NCBI RefSeq assembly: GCF_047511655.1
Contig: NC_133390.1
Span: 93,379,583 to 93,443,582 of the forward strand
DNA from: Castor canadensis
Lineage: Eukaryota; Chordata; Mammalia; Rodentia; Castoridae
DNA length: 64,000 nt
Reading direction: 5' to 3'
Shown: positions 24,392-33,792 of the stretch, in pieces
Layout: each line of letters begins with the position of its first letter
How positions within the stretch are numbered: the first letter of the stretch is position 1
Notes under the pieces: model-generated
The model's input: only the letters and a program-made list of their open reading frames with translations
Database searches by the model: none
Told to the model about the DNA's origin: nothing
Program-made: the position numbers and the translations under genes

Positions 24392-26148
24392 TGTTTTATT
24401 ATTCATATGTGCATACAAGGCTTGGGTCATTTCTCCCCCATGCCCCTACCCCCTCCCTTACCACCCACTCCACCTCCTCCCTCTCTCCCCCATCCCCTCA
24501 ATACCCAGCAGAAACTATTTTGCCCTTATCTCTAATGTTGTTGAAGACAGAATATAAGCAATAATAGGAAAGAACAAGTGTTTTTGCTGGTTGAGATAAG
24601 GATAGCTATACAGGGAGTTGACTCACATTAATTTCCTGTGCGTGTGTGTTACCCTCTAGGTTAATTCTTTTTAATATAACCTTGTCTGTAGTTCCTGGTC
24701 CCCTTTTCCTATTGGCCTCAGTTGCTTTTAAGGTATCTGCTTTAGTTTCTCTGCATTAAGGGCAACAAATGCTAGCTAATTTTTTATGTGTCTTACCTAT
24801 CCTCACCCCTCCCTTGTGTTCTCTCTCTTTTATCATGTGCCCAAAGTCCAATCCCTTTGTTGTATTTGCCCTTGATCTAATGTCTGCATATGAGGGAGAA
24901 CATATGATTTTTGGTCTTTTGGGCCAGGCTAACATCACTCAGAATAATGTTCGCCAATTCCATCCATTTACTGGTGAATAACATTTCGTTCTTCTTCATG
25001 GCTGCATAGAATTCCATTGTGTATAGATACCACATTTTCTTAATCCATTCATCAGTGGTGGGGCATCTTGGCTGTTTCCATAACTTGGCTACTGTGAATA
25101 GTGCCACAATAAACATGGGTGTGCAGGTGCCTCTGGAGTAATCTGTGTCACAGTATTTTGGGTATATCCCCAAGAGTGGTATTGCTGGATCAAATGGTAG
25201 ATCAATGTTTAGCTTTTTAAGTAGCCTCCAAATTTTTTTCCAGAATGGTTGTACTAGTTTGCATTCCCACCAACAGTGTAAGAGGTTTCCTTTTTCCCCC
25301 GCATCCTCACCAACACCTGTTGTTGGTGGTGTTGCTAATCATGGCTATTCTAACAGGGGTGAGGTAGAATCTTAGTGTTGTTTTAATTTGCATTTCCTTT
25401 ATTGCTAGAGATGGTGAGCATTTTTTCATGTTTTTTGGCCATTTGAATTTCTTCTTTTGAGAAAATTCTGTTTAGTTCACTTGCCCATTTCTTTATTGGT
25501 TCATTAGTTTTGGGAGAATTTAGTTTTTTAAGTTCCCTATGTATTCTGGTTATCAGTCCTTTGTCTGATGTTTAGCTGGCAAATATTTTCTCCCACTCTG
25601 TAGGTGTTCTCTTCAGTTTAGAGACCATTTCTTTTGATGAACAGAAGCTTTTTAGCTTTATGAGATCCCATTTATCTATGCTATCTCTTAGTTGCTGTGC
25701 TGCTGGGGTTCCATTGAGAAAGTTCTTACCTATACCTACTAACTCCAGAGTAGTTCCTACTCTTTCCTGTATCAACTTTAGAGATTGTGGTCTGATATTA
25801 AGATCCTTGATCCATTTTGAGTTAATCTTGGTATAGGGCGATATACATGGACCTAGTTTCAGTTTTTTGCAGACTGCTAGCCAGTTTTCCCAGCAGTTTT
25901 TGTTGAAGAGGCTGCTATTTCTCCATTGTATATTTTTAGCTCCTTTGTCAAAGATAAGTTGCTTATAGTTGTGTGGCTTCATATCTGGGTCCTCTATTCT
26001 GTTCCACTGGTCTTCATGTCTGTTTTTGTGCCAGTACCATGCTGTTTTTATTGTTATTGCTTCGTAATATAGTTTGAAGTCAGGTATTGTGATACCTCCA
26101 GCATTGTTCTTTTGACTGAGTATTGTCTTGGCTATTCATGGCCTCTTG
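24392..26148 (-). mobile_element. 5'-truncated L1: ORF2 C-terminal third and 3' UTR
   Basis: On the minus strand the element opens in late ORF2; an open stretch at 25572-25982 reads with L1 ORF2 texture, including the segment [18 protein letters not shown] second open stretch at 24877-25173 covers the extreme C-terminal part, with T-D-E-W-I-K-K-M-W-Y-L-Y-T-M-E-F-Y-A-A-M. Frames are broken between these pieces. The 3' UTR at 24400-24600 ends in 'cacatatgaataataaaac' on the minus strand, with little remaining poly-A. Flanking direct repeats of about 130 bp bracket the insertion exactly. It is too short and too mutated to be mobile. Confidence 0.9.
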
Positions 26149-26278
26149 TGTATTTCAAGTTAAATTTTTATAACATGTGGTGTATATGTATAAGTCAAGG
26201 TTTTATTTTTGCATATAGATGTATTGTTTTTCATTTCTGCTTTGTTAATATAAAATGAAGTGCATCAAATTTTTTAAT
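26149..26278 (+). repeat. Right copy of the ~130-bp direct repeat
   Basis: Begins 'tgtatttcaagttaaatttt' and ends 'catcaaattttttaat', about 95% identical to 24263-24391. Its position immediately at the 5'-truncated end of the L1 makes it a candidate for an exceptionally long target-site duplication. Confidence 0.9.
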
Positions 26279-28470
26279 GTTAAACAACTCTGAGAGTGGC
26301 ATAAGAAATACAATGGAATAAAAACCCTACACTTGTTTCCCCAAGGAAATGCTAATTTAGCAATGAAATAGAGATCAAATTATCTTTATGAGAAATCTGG
26401 AATTCAGTAAGAAGTCTCAGTATACCCAGATGGTACAAAATAGTTTTGTGTCGCACGGAAATAACAATAATCACATTAGGTAAGAACAATTTTACTTAGT
26501 CCATGTGAATCCCTCCCCTAAGGTGGTCTAGTTAAGTGCCTAGAGAGAATGTACCAGGACTTGACTTCTTCTTCAGAGGGAAACATTTATACTCATGCTC
26601 CCAGGACTGATTTCCGCCTCAGCTCACATGTAGCACAGATGAGAATGCCATAATTTGGATGCCACGGGACAGGTAAGAGTAAAGGAAAGAGCCAGGAGAT
26701 GTGCCGTACGCACATCTCTGTGAGATTGAAGTGGAAAGTGCAGAACCTGAAGCTTCTCCCCTAGGAAGGAGGGACATGAGTGGAACATGCTTTGAGCATC
26801 AAAGCCTTTTAGCAGGCTCCCCAAGGAACCTTTTGTTCCTGACTGTTGATCCTGTCTATTATTCAATGGAAGTTAATTTTTCAGTTAAGTTATTTTATTT
26901 CACAATCAATAAAATGAATGCTTCATTTCAGTTATTATATTTTTCAGAACCATCCTGTTTGATTCTTTTTATGTTTTCTGTCTCTTTATTGATGTTCTCA
27001 TTTTGTTCATGTATCATTTTCCTGATTTTGTTTAGTTGTCACGTGTTCTTTTGTAACTCACTTTGTTTGCAACAATGATTTTTAGCTTTTTCAGGTCATA
27101 TATAGATCTCTATTTCTTCAAGGTAGGTAACTGATGGTTTATTTGGTTCTTTTGAATAGGACAGATTTCCTTGATTGCTTTTGTTTCTTGTAGTTTTGCA
27201 TTGTTATCTGTATATTTTTATAGTTTCCTCTCCTAGTCTTCATAGGCTGGATTCAACAAGGAAAGACTTAAAGACGTTCCCCAATCACCCAAGCTAGAGA
27301 TTCTGGGAGCCTTTCAAACTTTATTTATAGATGTATCTTCTCTTAACTTGTGCTTGTGGTTACCTGATTAGAGAGATTTACTGCTTTTCTTGCTGTTGTT
27401 CAGGTATGTGTAGTCTCTTGGTCCCTCTGGTGCCTACTCTTATACCATGAGTCATGACCTTCAAGACATATTCTACTACTCTCCCTCCTTCCCTGGGGAG
27501 AGCTATGACTTATTTGTCTTCTCCCAATTTCACTGAGTCATGGAGAATACATCAAGCTGTCTCCCCTACTTTCTTCATGCTTAGCTGCCCCCAGGCATTC
27601 AAACTATGCCAGGTTAATCAACTCTTTGGGTGAGCAAAACTCATTTAATGAATTCCATTTCATGGAAACATGAGAAAAAAATTATTTCAAGGAAATAGAA
27701 ATGTTGAAAGACTTGAATATTGTTAGACTCATGCAACATGAGAATTGAAACATACTTGTTGGTCTTAGTATTTTAAAAGTAAGGGGTAGCCATACCTTCT
27801 AAACCAGGATATTCCTGACAACTGGTTTCCCCCTAATAATTATTAACAATATACTTTTTAATTATTAAAAAGTGTCTTATTTGTTAAATAATTATAGTTC
27901 ACCTTTCTTATAGATGATATATTCAAGTAACTTAAAAATTTTTTTTGTGAAGTATTTCAGGAACAAACCAGATTGTGAAGAAAAGAAGAATTAGTGGTGG
28001 ATAAGGAAAGGAGCCCAGTAACATTTAAGAAATCTGAAAAAATTGTTTAACTGCAAGGCAAGGCAAAAGATAAGTAGTGCCTGCACAGGCATATAGAATA
28101 TAAAAGGTTGCTGTTGTTGATGTTTTTGATGAGGAAGATGATGATTATGATGATGATGATATAATTTCTAAAGGAGATTAAATGTGCAAGACTCATCTAA
28201 CATAAGAAAGACAAAAGACCTGGAGATGTGGCTAAATTTCTGTTTGAAGGAGGAAGCAGTGAAATGACCTTCTTGGGGTAGGGAGAAGGAAAAATATGAT
28301 TATCACATATTTGAAACAACCCAGGGAGCTTGGGGTTCAAAGTTAAATGGGCAGAGCAAAATTTCCAATCTCCTAGGACATTCAGATCAAACAAAACAGA
28401 GTAAAGAACTTTTCCAAAGAGCTTTACCAAGATGCTTCAATGTAGAAAGATTTGTGACTGAAGTTTCATG
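26279..28470. other. Non-coding stretch, nothing recognised
   Basis: About 2.2 kb without identifiable repeats. An open frame at 26701-27078 (plus, 125 codons) becomes strongly hydrophobic and cysteine/leucine-rich in its second half because of T-rich DNA; no splice or promoter context supports it. A short GAT-trinucleotide run lies at about 28126-28160. Confidence 0.4.
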
Positions 28471-28475
28471 CAGTA

Positions 28476-28505
28476 ACACAGTGTTAATTTGTGTTAACAC
28501 TGTGT
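28476..28505. other. Perfect 12-bp inverted repeat (hairpin)
   Basis: 'acacagtgttaa' at 28476-28487 is followed, after a 6-nt loop, by its exact reverse complement 'ttaacactgtgt' at 28494-28505. It contains the half-site-like GTTAA/TTAAC motif twice. It could be a fortuitous palindrome or a binding site; no gene adjoins it. Confidence 0.9.
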
Positions 28506-28716
28506 GTTCCCTCCCCCACCCCTGTGCTTATATCTAGCCCAGGAGTTTAGTGTAATATCTTTTACTATTTTCTTCTATTTTGTTTCAGTGTTGGTTTAAA
28601 AAAAAATTGAATAGCTTAATCTAAGACAATCTTACTACTTTATGTGAATTTATGGTGATTCACAGAATCAACCAAAAAATTAATTGTACAATCCCAAGAA
28701 ATGTAAGAATAACATG

Positions 28717-28931
28717 TGGCTGGGTGCTGGTGGCTCATGATTGTAATCCTAGCTACTCAGGAAGCAGAGATCAGGAGGATCACGGTTTGAAGCCAGCCCT
28801 GAGCAAACAGATCACAAGACCCTATCTAAAAAAAAAAAAAACCATCACAAAAAAGTGCTGGTGGTTCTTCGGCTCAAGGTGTAGTCCCTGAGTCCAAGCC
28901 CTAGTACTGCAAAAAAAAAAAAAAAAAAAGC
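28717..28931 (+). mobile_element. Composite B1-ID SINE, relatively young
   Basis: The best-preserved composite SINE in the window. The B1-like half reads 'tggctgggtgctggtggctc', 'gtaatcctagctactcagg' and 'aggatcacggtttgaagccagc' and ends in 'caagaccctatct' plus an A-run. A linker ('accatcacaaaaaagtgctgg') leads into the ID-like half with 'gtagtccctgagtccaagcc' and a tail of about 19 A. The long pure tail and low divergence argue for recent activity of this family in the lineage. Confidence 0.95.
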
Positions 28932-30650
28932 ATAGCATGTGATGAAATTGTGTGCTATGAGTCAGGTTTGAATAATTTTTCACAGAAATAAAGTTTGACA
29001 TAACTTTATTAATAATATTTGTTTCTGGAAAATAGAGACGGGCTTAGTATACATGTAATGGATGGGGGTGTTCCACTGAGAGTGAAAGAAGTTGCACAGG
29101 TGTGGAGACCTGAGAAAGGGCATATAGGAAATCTCAGTTCTTTAACATTGACGAGTATCAGATGGGAGTGGGACAAGACAGAGCCTTGAAAAGAAGGAAG
29201 AGCGGGAGTCAGTTGTTAAAGCTCTCTTGTACCAAAAATGATGGCCGTCACTAGCACCATGATGCCTATATTATGAGAACGTCTGCTCAGTATATTCTAT
29301 TCTTAGGACAGTCGCCCTATAACATGAGATGTGTCTAAACTAAAGATAACTAATATAGAGGTCACTCTTTCCTTTTCTCCCTGAGTGACTTTAACTCACT
29401 CTTCAGATTCAACTCAGATAGTTTCTTCTCTGAGAACTGTTACTCGGTGTCTTTAACACTAGTTCATTGTTAATCTTGGTTCTCATGTTATCTCTTACAG
29501 ATGTCCATTTTAAGGCTTAAGTGTTGATTGATGATAGCTATGTGTTCACACACCTGTTGTTCTCTTACTGTGCATGTGCCAATCATTTTGTTAGTATAAA
29601 ATGGTGTTGGGAAATTACACTAAAACCATTTCAAGCTAATTTATGATATATTATATGGTTAAGTCACCTACACAAATTCAGAGAAAAACAGTTTAAGTGA
29701 TCCTGACTCACATGGATACAGGAGTTAAATATGTTCTTTAAATCATTCATGGAAAAAGGAAGACACATTTTGAGACAGTGGTAGCCAAGATCTAGGTGGA
29801 CTTAGACACACGAAAACACCCAACTACATCCTATCCCACAACACCAGTCTGGGAGCATGAACATATGTTTCACAGACTCCATGACAGCTGGATTTCAGTT
29901 GAATTTGCCGAGAGGCACTTGTAAGAGAATAAAAGTCAAAAAATACAGAAGATGCTTTGTTTCTTCCTTCTTCTGTTACTGGAGATTTCCAGACTCCCGA
30001 TCAACTGTGTGGCAGTTCTTTGAGTCTGTACAGGGGTTCCTCCAACAGAAGTGACAGTTTCTAAAAGTGTCAGTGGAATGTTGGCTCTGGGTTAATAAAG
30101 ATTTCCTCTTTTATGCACTCTAGTCATAGGTTTCCAGCAATTACTGGTAGATAGTAAATGTGGTTTCCTACAATTGCTATCGGAGATATAATAACTTCTA
30201 CATTTTCATTAGTCCAGCCCTTTCAATAATTTTTAAAATATTTGTCTGTTCTAACTACCTTGCTACTTAAAGTACTTATGATGGCTAGCTTAATACGGAT
30301 GGTGACATAGAGTAGGATGACAACACGGGCAATGGACAAATGCACAAATTTGAATTCTATTTTGCAATAGGATTAACATACCTGCTGATGATTGGATATA
30401 GGGAGAGAGGTAAATAAAAGAATCAAAGATAATTCTTTTTAGTTTTAAGATTTCAGAATATTTTCTAAGATAGGAAAGAAATGAAGATGAACAGATTGGA
30501 TGAGAATTATAGCTACACTAAAAATATATCCATGGACATTAAAGATATGAGAGAACGCTTTATAGAAACTGCCTTTGTAAATTGAAGAAGGGGACTAAGC
30601 TTATAGAATCATATTATTTAGAAAGTCAAATTAGCATCTGACAGGCTCTG
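28932..30650. other. Non-coding stretch, nothing recognised
   Basis: About 1.7 kb of single-copy-looking DNA. The open frame at 29857-30054 (plus) has no splice context and I do not recognise its product. Confidence 0.4.
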
Positions 30651-30654
30651 ATAA

Positions 30655-31008
30655 GTTGTATTTTCATTTTCATTTGATTCTAGGAATGTTTTAATTCCCT
30701 TTCTAATTTCTTCATTGACCCACTGATCAGCCAAAAGAATATTGTTCAATTTGCATGTGTGTGTATAGTTTCTGTAGTTTTTTTGATATCGATGTATAAT
30801 TTCATTCTGTTATGAGCTGATAAAATATAAAAATCTATTTAACTTTTCTGCATTTGTTAGGACTTGCTGCATGGCCTAAAATGTGCTCTGTCTTGGAGAA
30901 ATTTCCATGGCTTCTGAGAAGAATGTACTCTGCAGCTGTTGGGTGGAATATTCTACAGATTTCTGTTAGGTTCATTTGCTCTATGATGAAGTTTAACTCT
31001 GAAATTTA
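30655..31008 (-). mobile_element. L1 ORF2 endonuclease-to-RT segment, inverted relative to next piece
   Basis: On the plus strand, 'catttgattctaggaatgttttaattccctttctaatttc', 'cattgacccactgatcagcc' and 'cagctgttgggtggaatattctacag' are reverse-complement landmarks of old mammalian L1 ORF2 between the endonuclease and reverse transcriptase. No open frame remains. It ends within a few bases of a plus-strand L1 C-terminal segment of similar age. Confidence 0.75.
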
Positions 31009-31204
31009 ATTGGCAAAACATTAAACACTAAGAGAACAAATAGTCCAATTAAGAAATGGACAAATTAATTGAAGTTTTCAAAAGAAGTACAAATGACCAA
31101 CAAACATATGAAAATGTCTTCAGTAGCTTTAGCCACAAAGAAAATGCAAATCCAAACATCACTGAGATCCATTCACCACAGTCAGAATGGCTCTCACCAG
31201 GAAA

Positions 31205-31605
31205 CATGGTAGGCAGAGATCTGAAAGATCACAGTTCTAGGCCACACTGGGCAAAAAAGTTGGTGAGATCCCCATCTCAACCAATAAAACTGGGTGGGGT
31301 GGCATGCATCTGTCATCCCAAGCACATGGGAAGGATAAATAGGAGGATCATAGTACAAACCAGCCCAGGCATAAATTCAAGACCTTATTTGAAAAATAAC
31401 CAACAGGACTGATGGAGTGGCTCAAGCAGTAAGAGCACCTGTCTAGCAAACAGCAAGTGTGAGGCTCTGAGTTCAAACCCCAGTACTGCCAAAAAAAAAA
31501 AATTAGAATGAAAGAAAAGAAAAAATAACCAAAGCAAAAAAGGACTGGGGATATGGCTCAAGTGGTAGCAAGTGTGAGGCCCTGAGTTCAAATCAAAATA
31601 AAATA
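31205..31605 (+). mobile_element. SINE cluster: B1-like units followed by two ID-like units
   Basis: Four SINE units lie head to tail inside the old L1: a 5'-truncated B1-like piece ending 'gtgagatccccatctcaacc' (31205-31280); a fuller B1-like unit 'gggtggggtggcatgcatc' to 'tcaagaccttatttg' (31289-31395); a complete ID-like unit with 'ggagtggctcaagcagtaagagcacc' and 'agttcaaaccccagtactgcc' plus A-tail (31405-31502); and a second ID-like unit with an internal deletion (31543-31600). This suggests one composite insertion followed by a second SINE landing at or near its tail. Confidence 0.85.
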
Positions 31606-31913
31606 ACCCAAAGAAATAATAACAATTGCTGGGGAGAGAAGATGCTGCAAAAACTGATTCCTCATATACTACTTTGAGTACTTTAAACTAGTGCAGACAC
31701 TATGGAGATTCTTCAAAAATCTAAAAATATAAAACTATCATCTGATCCTGTTATACCACTCTCTGGCATATATTGGAAAGTAAGCAAGTTAACATACAAT
31801 AGAGATACCTGCACACTCATGTTTATATCAGCACTATTCACAATAATTAAACTGTGGAACAGTTTAGTGGAATCAGCCTAGATGCCAACTGATGAATGGA
31901 TAAAGAAAATGTG

Positions 31914-31952
31914 GCACACACACACATACACACATACACACACACACATACA
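31914..31952. repeat. (CA)n microsatellite with interruptions
   Basis: Alternating CA runs interrupted by TACA at three places, inside the L1 ORF2 C-terminal segment. The L1 template already carries a 'acatatacac' seed here, which explains the origin. Confidence 0.95.
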
Positions 31953-32374
31953 CCATGGCGTATTATTCAGCCTTCAAGAAGAGTAAGATTATTTGCAGAA
32001 AAACGAATGGAACTGAAAACCATTACCTTAAGCAAAATAAGCCAGACACAGAAAGACAATTGTCATATGTTTTCTCTCACATGTGGAATCTATAATTAAA
32101 TTTTAAAAAGACATGAGCATAAAAGGGTAACAATTTGGGGGTAACAGCAGGAGGTAGGATGGAGAAAAGAAAAAGTGAAGGACAGAATACGATCAAAGTA
32201 GATTGTATGCACCTATGAAAAGGTCATAATTACACCCATTAAAACATTTTGCAAGAAAGTTTAAAAAAACATGGTTGGGGGAGCAGGGCATAAGGAAAAG
32301 TAATAAAAGGAGTGAATGTGATCAAAGAACATTTTATAGATGTATGCAAGTATCACCATAAAATCACTCTTTGT

Positions 32375-32452
32375 ACAATTAATATATTAATATTATATAA
32401 TTATATTAATATTAATATATATTATATTATACTAATACTAATATAATATATG
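32375..32452. repeat. AT-rich palindromic low-complexity tract
   Basis: Interleaved ATTAAT/ATATTA words with extensive self-complementarity, for example 'attaatatattaat'. Likely to form cruciforms; it follows the end of the L1 and may derive from its A-rich tail. Confidence 0.85.
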
Positions 32453-33449
32453 CCAGTATTTTTTTAAAAAAGGAAGAAATGAAGGCAAATTAGATTAGTG
32501 ATTATAAAGGTGGTCTTCAGGGTCAGACCATCATATTAGGATTTTAAGCTAATTTGAAGTTTTTATTTTTAAGTCAGAAAATTAGCAAGAATCATATAAC
32601 AAACACACATGTACCCACCACCCAAACTGACAAAGAAGGCTGTAAAGAAATATGATAATAATCTATACCACCCCACTGTCTCATTATATTTGACTCAATT
32701 CCATTTAATTTAGAAAATAAACAAAAAATTACAGTTAAATTGTTCTATGTACTTATACTGAGCCTTGTTTCTCTTCTAAAGAATCAAATTAAATTAAGTA
32801 TTTATTTTTTCATTCTGTATTTTAATACTTTGAATACATATATGTATATGTGAATAATATACTGTGTGCTACAAAATGACTTTTCAGTCAATGACAAATC
32901 TTATGGTGATCCCATAAGATCATGTTGCTTATGAAACTGTGGCCATATTAATCAATGTACATATACTCTATGATGTTCACAGAATGAAGAATGTCTGAAA
33001 CAATTTTCAGAATATTTCGTAGATGATATCTACATCATTAATCAATATATAACTGTATAATTTTGTAGATTGCTTTGATTTTACTAAGTAAATGTTATCC
33101 TACAGATTAGTTTTTAATGCTTATTTATGTGTGTGTATGTGTCACAATATAACTGTCAGGATATTAAAGTTTTCTCATCCATCAAGTGGGAAAAATGATA
33201 ACATCTCTCTCGCAAGATATCATTCAAAGAGATGCTTAGTACCCAGAGTTTGACACAATGGTGAGCCCCTAATTAATGGTAGCTACTTTACAGAGAGTTA
33301 CTGGAGAAAGAACCATCTTCTGAGGAAGATCCACTGGGATAGGCACATTGGTGCCTTTTAGTTACATCTACTCTGCTAAATTTGCAATAAACTATGCTAT
33401 CCATGGGTATCTCTAAATCTCATATTGCTGTTAAATTAAAGGGTTGCAT

Positions 33450-33572
33450 TCTATTTGACCATGAAGTCCTAGAAGGTCAAACAGTGCTAAGCATCTTTGA
33501 ATCTCTAGCACATAATACAGTACCTAGCCTGGAATAGGCTCTCAGTATGTTTGCCAAAGGAATAAACAGATA
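33450..33572 (+). repeat. L2 3'-end remnant
   Basis: 'agcatctttgaatctctagcacataatacagtacctagcctggaataggctctcagtatg' has the same order as the L2 3' end ('tatccccagcacctagaacagtgcctggcacatagtaggcgctcaataa') and is followed by 'ttgccaaaggaataaacag', the equivalent of its terminal repeat region. Confidence 0.65.
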
Positions 33573-33694
33573 AAACCTGCTAAGACACGCAAAGAGAGAT
33601 CCCTCTCTCACAGCATTTTTAAAGCACATTTGACGAAACAAACTTTTTAGTGCCGGAGTTGATGCAGGTGTTATTTGTTAATGTTAAAATTGGG

Positions 33695-33792
33695 CACAGG
33701 GGCTTACAGACTGGCTCAAGTGGTAAGAGCACCTGCCTAGAAAGTGTGAGGCCCTGAGTTCAACCCCCAGTGATGCCAAAAGAAAAGCAAGA
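33695..33792 (+). mobile_element. Solitary ID-like SINE
   Basis: 'gactggctcaagtggtaagagcacctgcctag' followed by 'gtgtgaggccctgagttcaa' contains tRNA-like A- and B-box regions; an A-rich tail follows. It is not preceded by a B1-like half, so it is a monomer. It marks the left edge of a 7-kb stretch almost free of repeats. Confidence 0.9.

Larger units (their letters stand above)
31015..32260 (+). mobile_element. Old L1 ORF2 C-terminal part and 3' UTR, interrupted by SINEs
   Basis: Landmarks in order: 'aatagtccaattaagaaatgg', 'aaatgcaaatccaaacatcactgagatcc' and 'gtcagaatggctctcacc'; then, after a SINE cluster at 31205-31605, 'gatcctgttataccactctc', 'cagcactattcacaataattaa', 'gatgaatggataaagaaaatg', 'gtattattcagccttcaag' and 'ccagacacagaaagacaattg'. 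This is the C-terminal third of L1 ORF2 running into 3' UTR. A CA microsatellite has grown where the consensus reads a Y-I-Y-T codon run (31914-31952). Confidence 0.85.

Noticed and set aside
24877..25173. 98-codon minus-strand open frame
   Set aside because: Extreme C-terminal part of L1 ORF2, including the W-I-K-K-M-W-Y-L-Y-T-M-E-F-Y motif.
25572..25982. 136-codon minus-strand open frame, the longest in the window
   Set aside because: Its protein is L1 ORF2 C-terminal sequence; it belongs to the truncated L1 at 24392-26148 and is not a host gene.
26701..27078. 125-codon plus-strand open frame with a hydrophobic second half
   Set aside because: The hydrophobicity follows from T-rich DNA; there is no evidence of a promoter, splicing or conservation.
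31914..31952. CA-rich repeat considered as a CRISPR-like or regulatory array
   Set aside because: It is a simple dinucleotide microsatellite within an L1; CRISPR arrays are not expected in a mammalian genome.
33695..33792. tRNA-like A- and B-box sequence
   Set aside because: The A-rich tail and recurrence elsewhere in the window show an ID-like SINE, not a functional tRNA gene.
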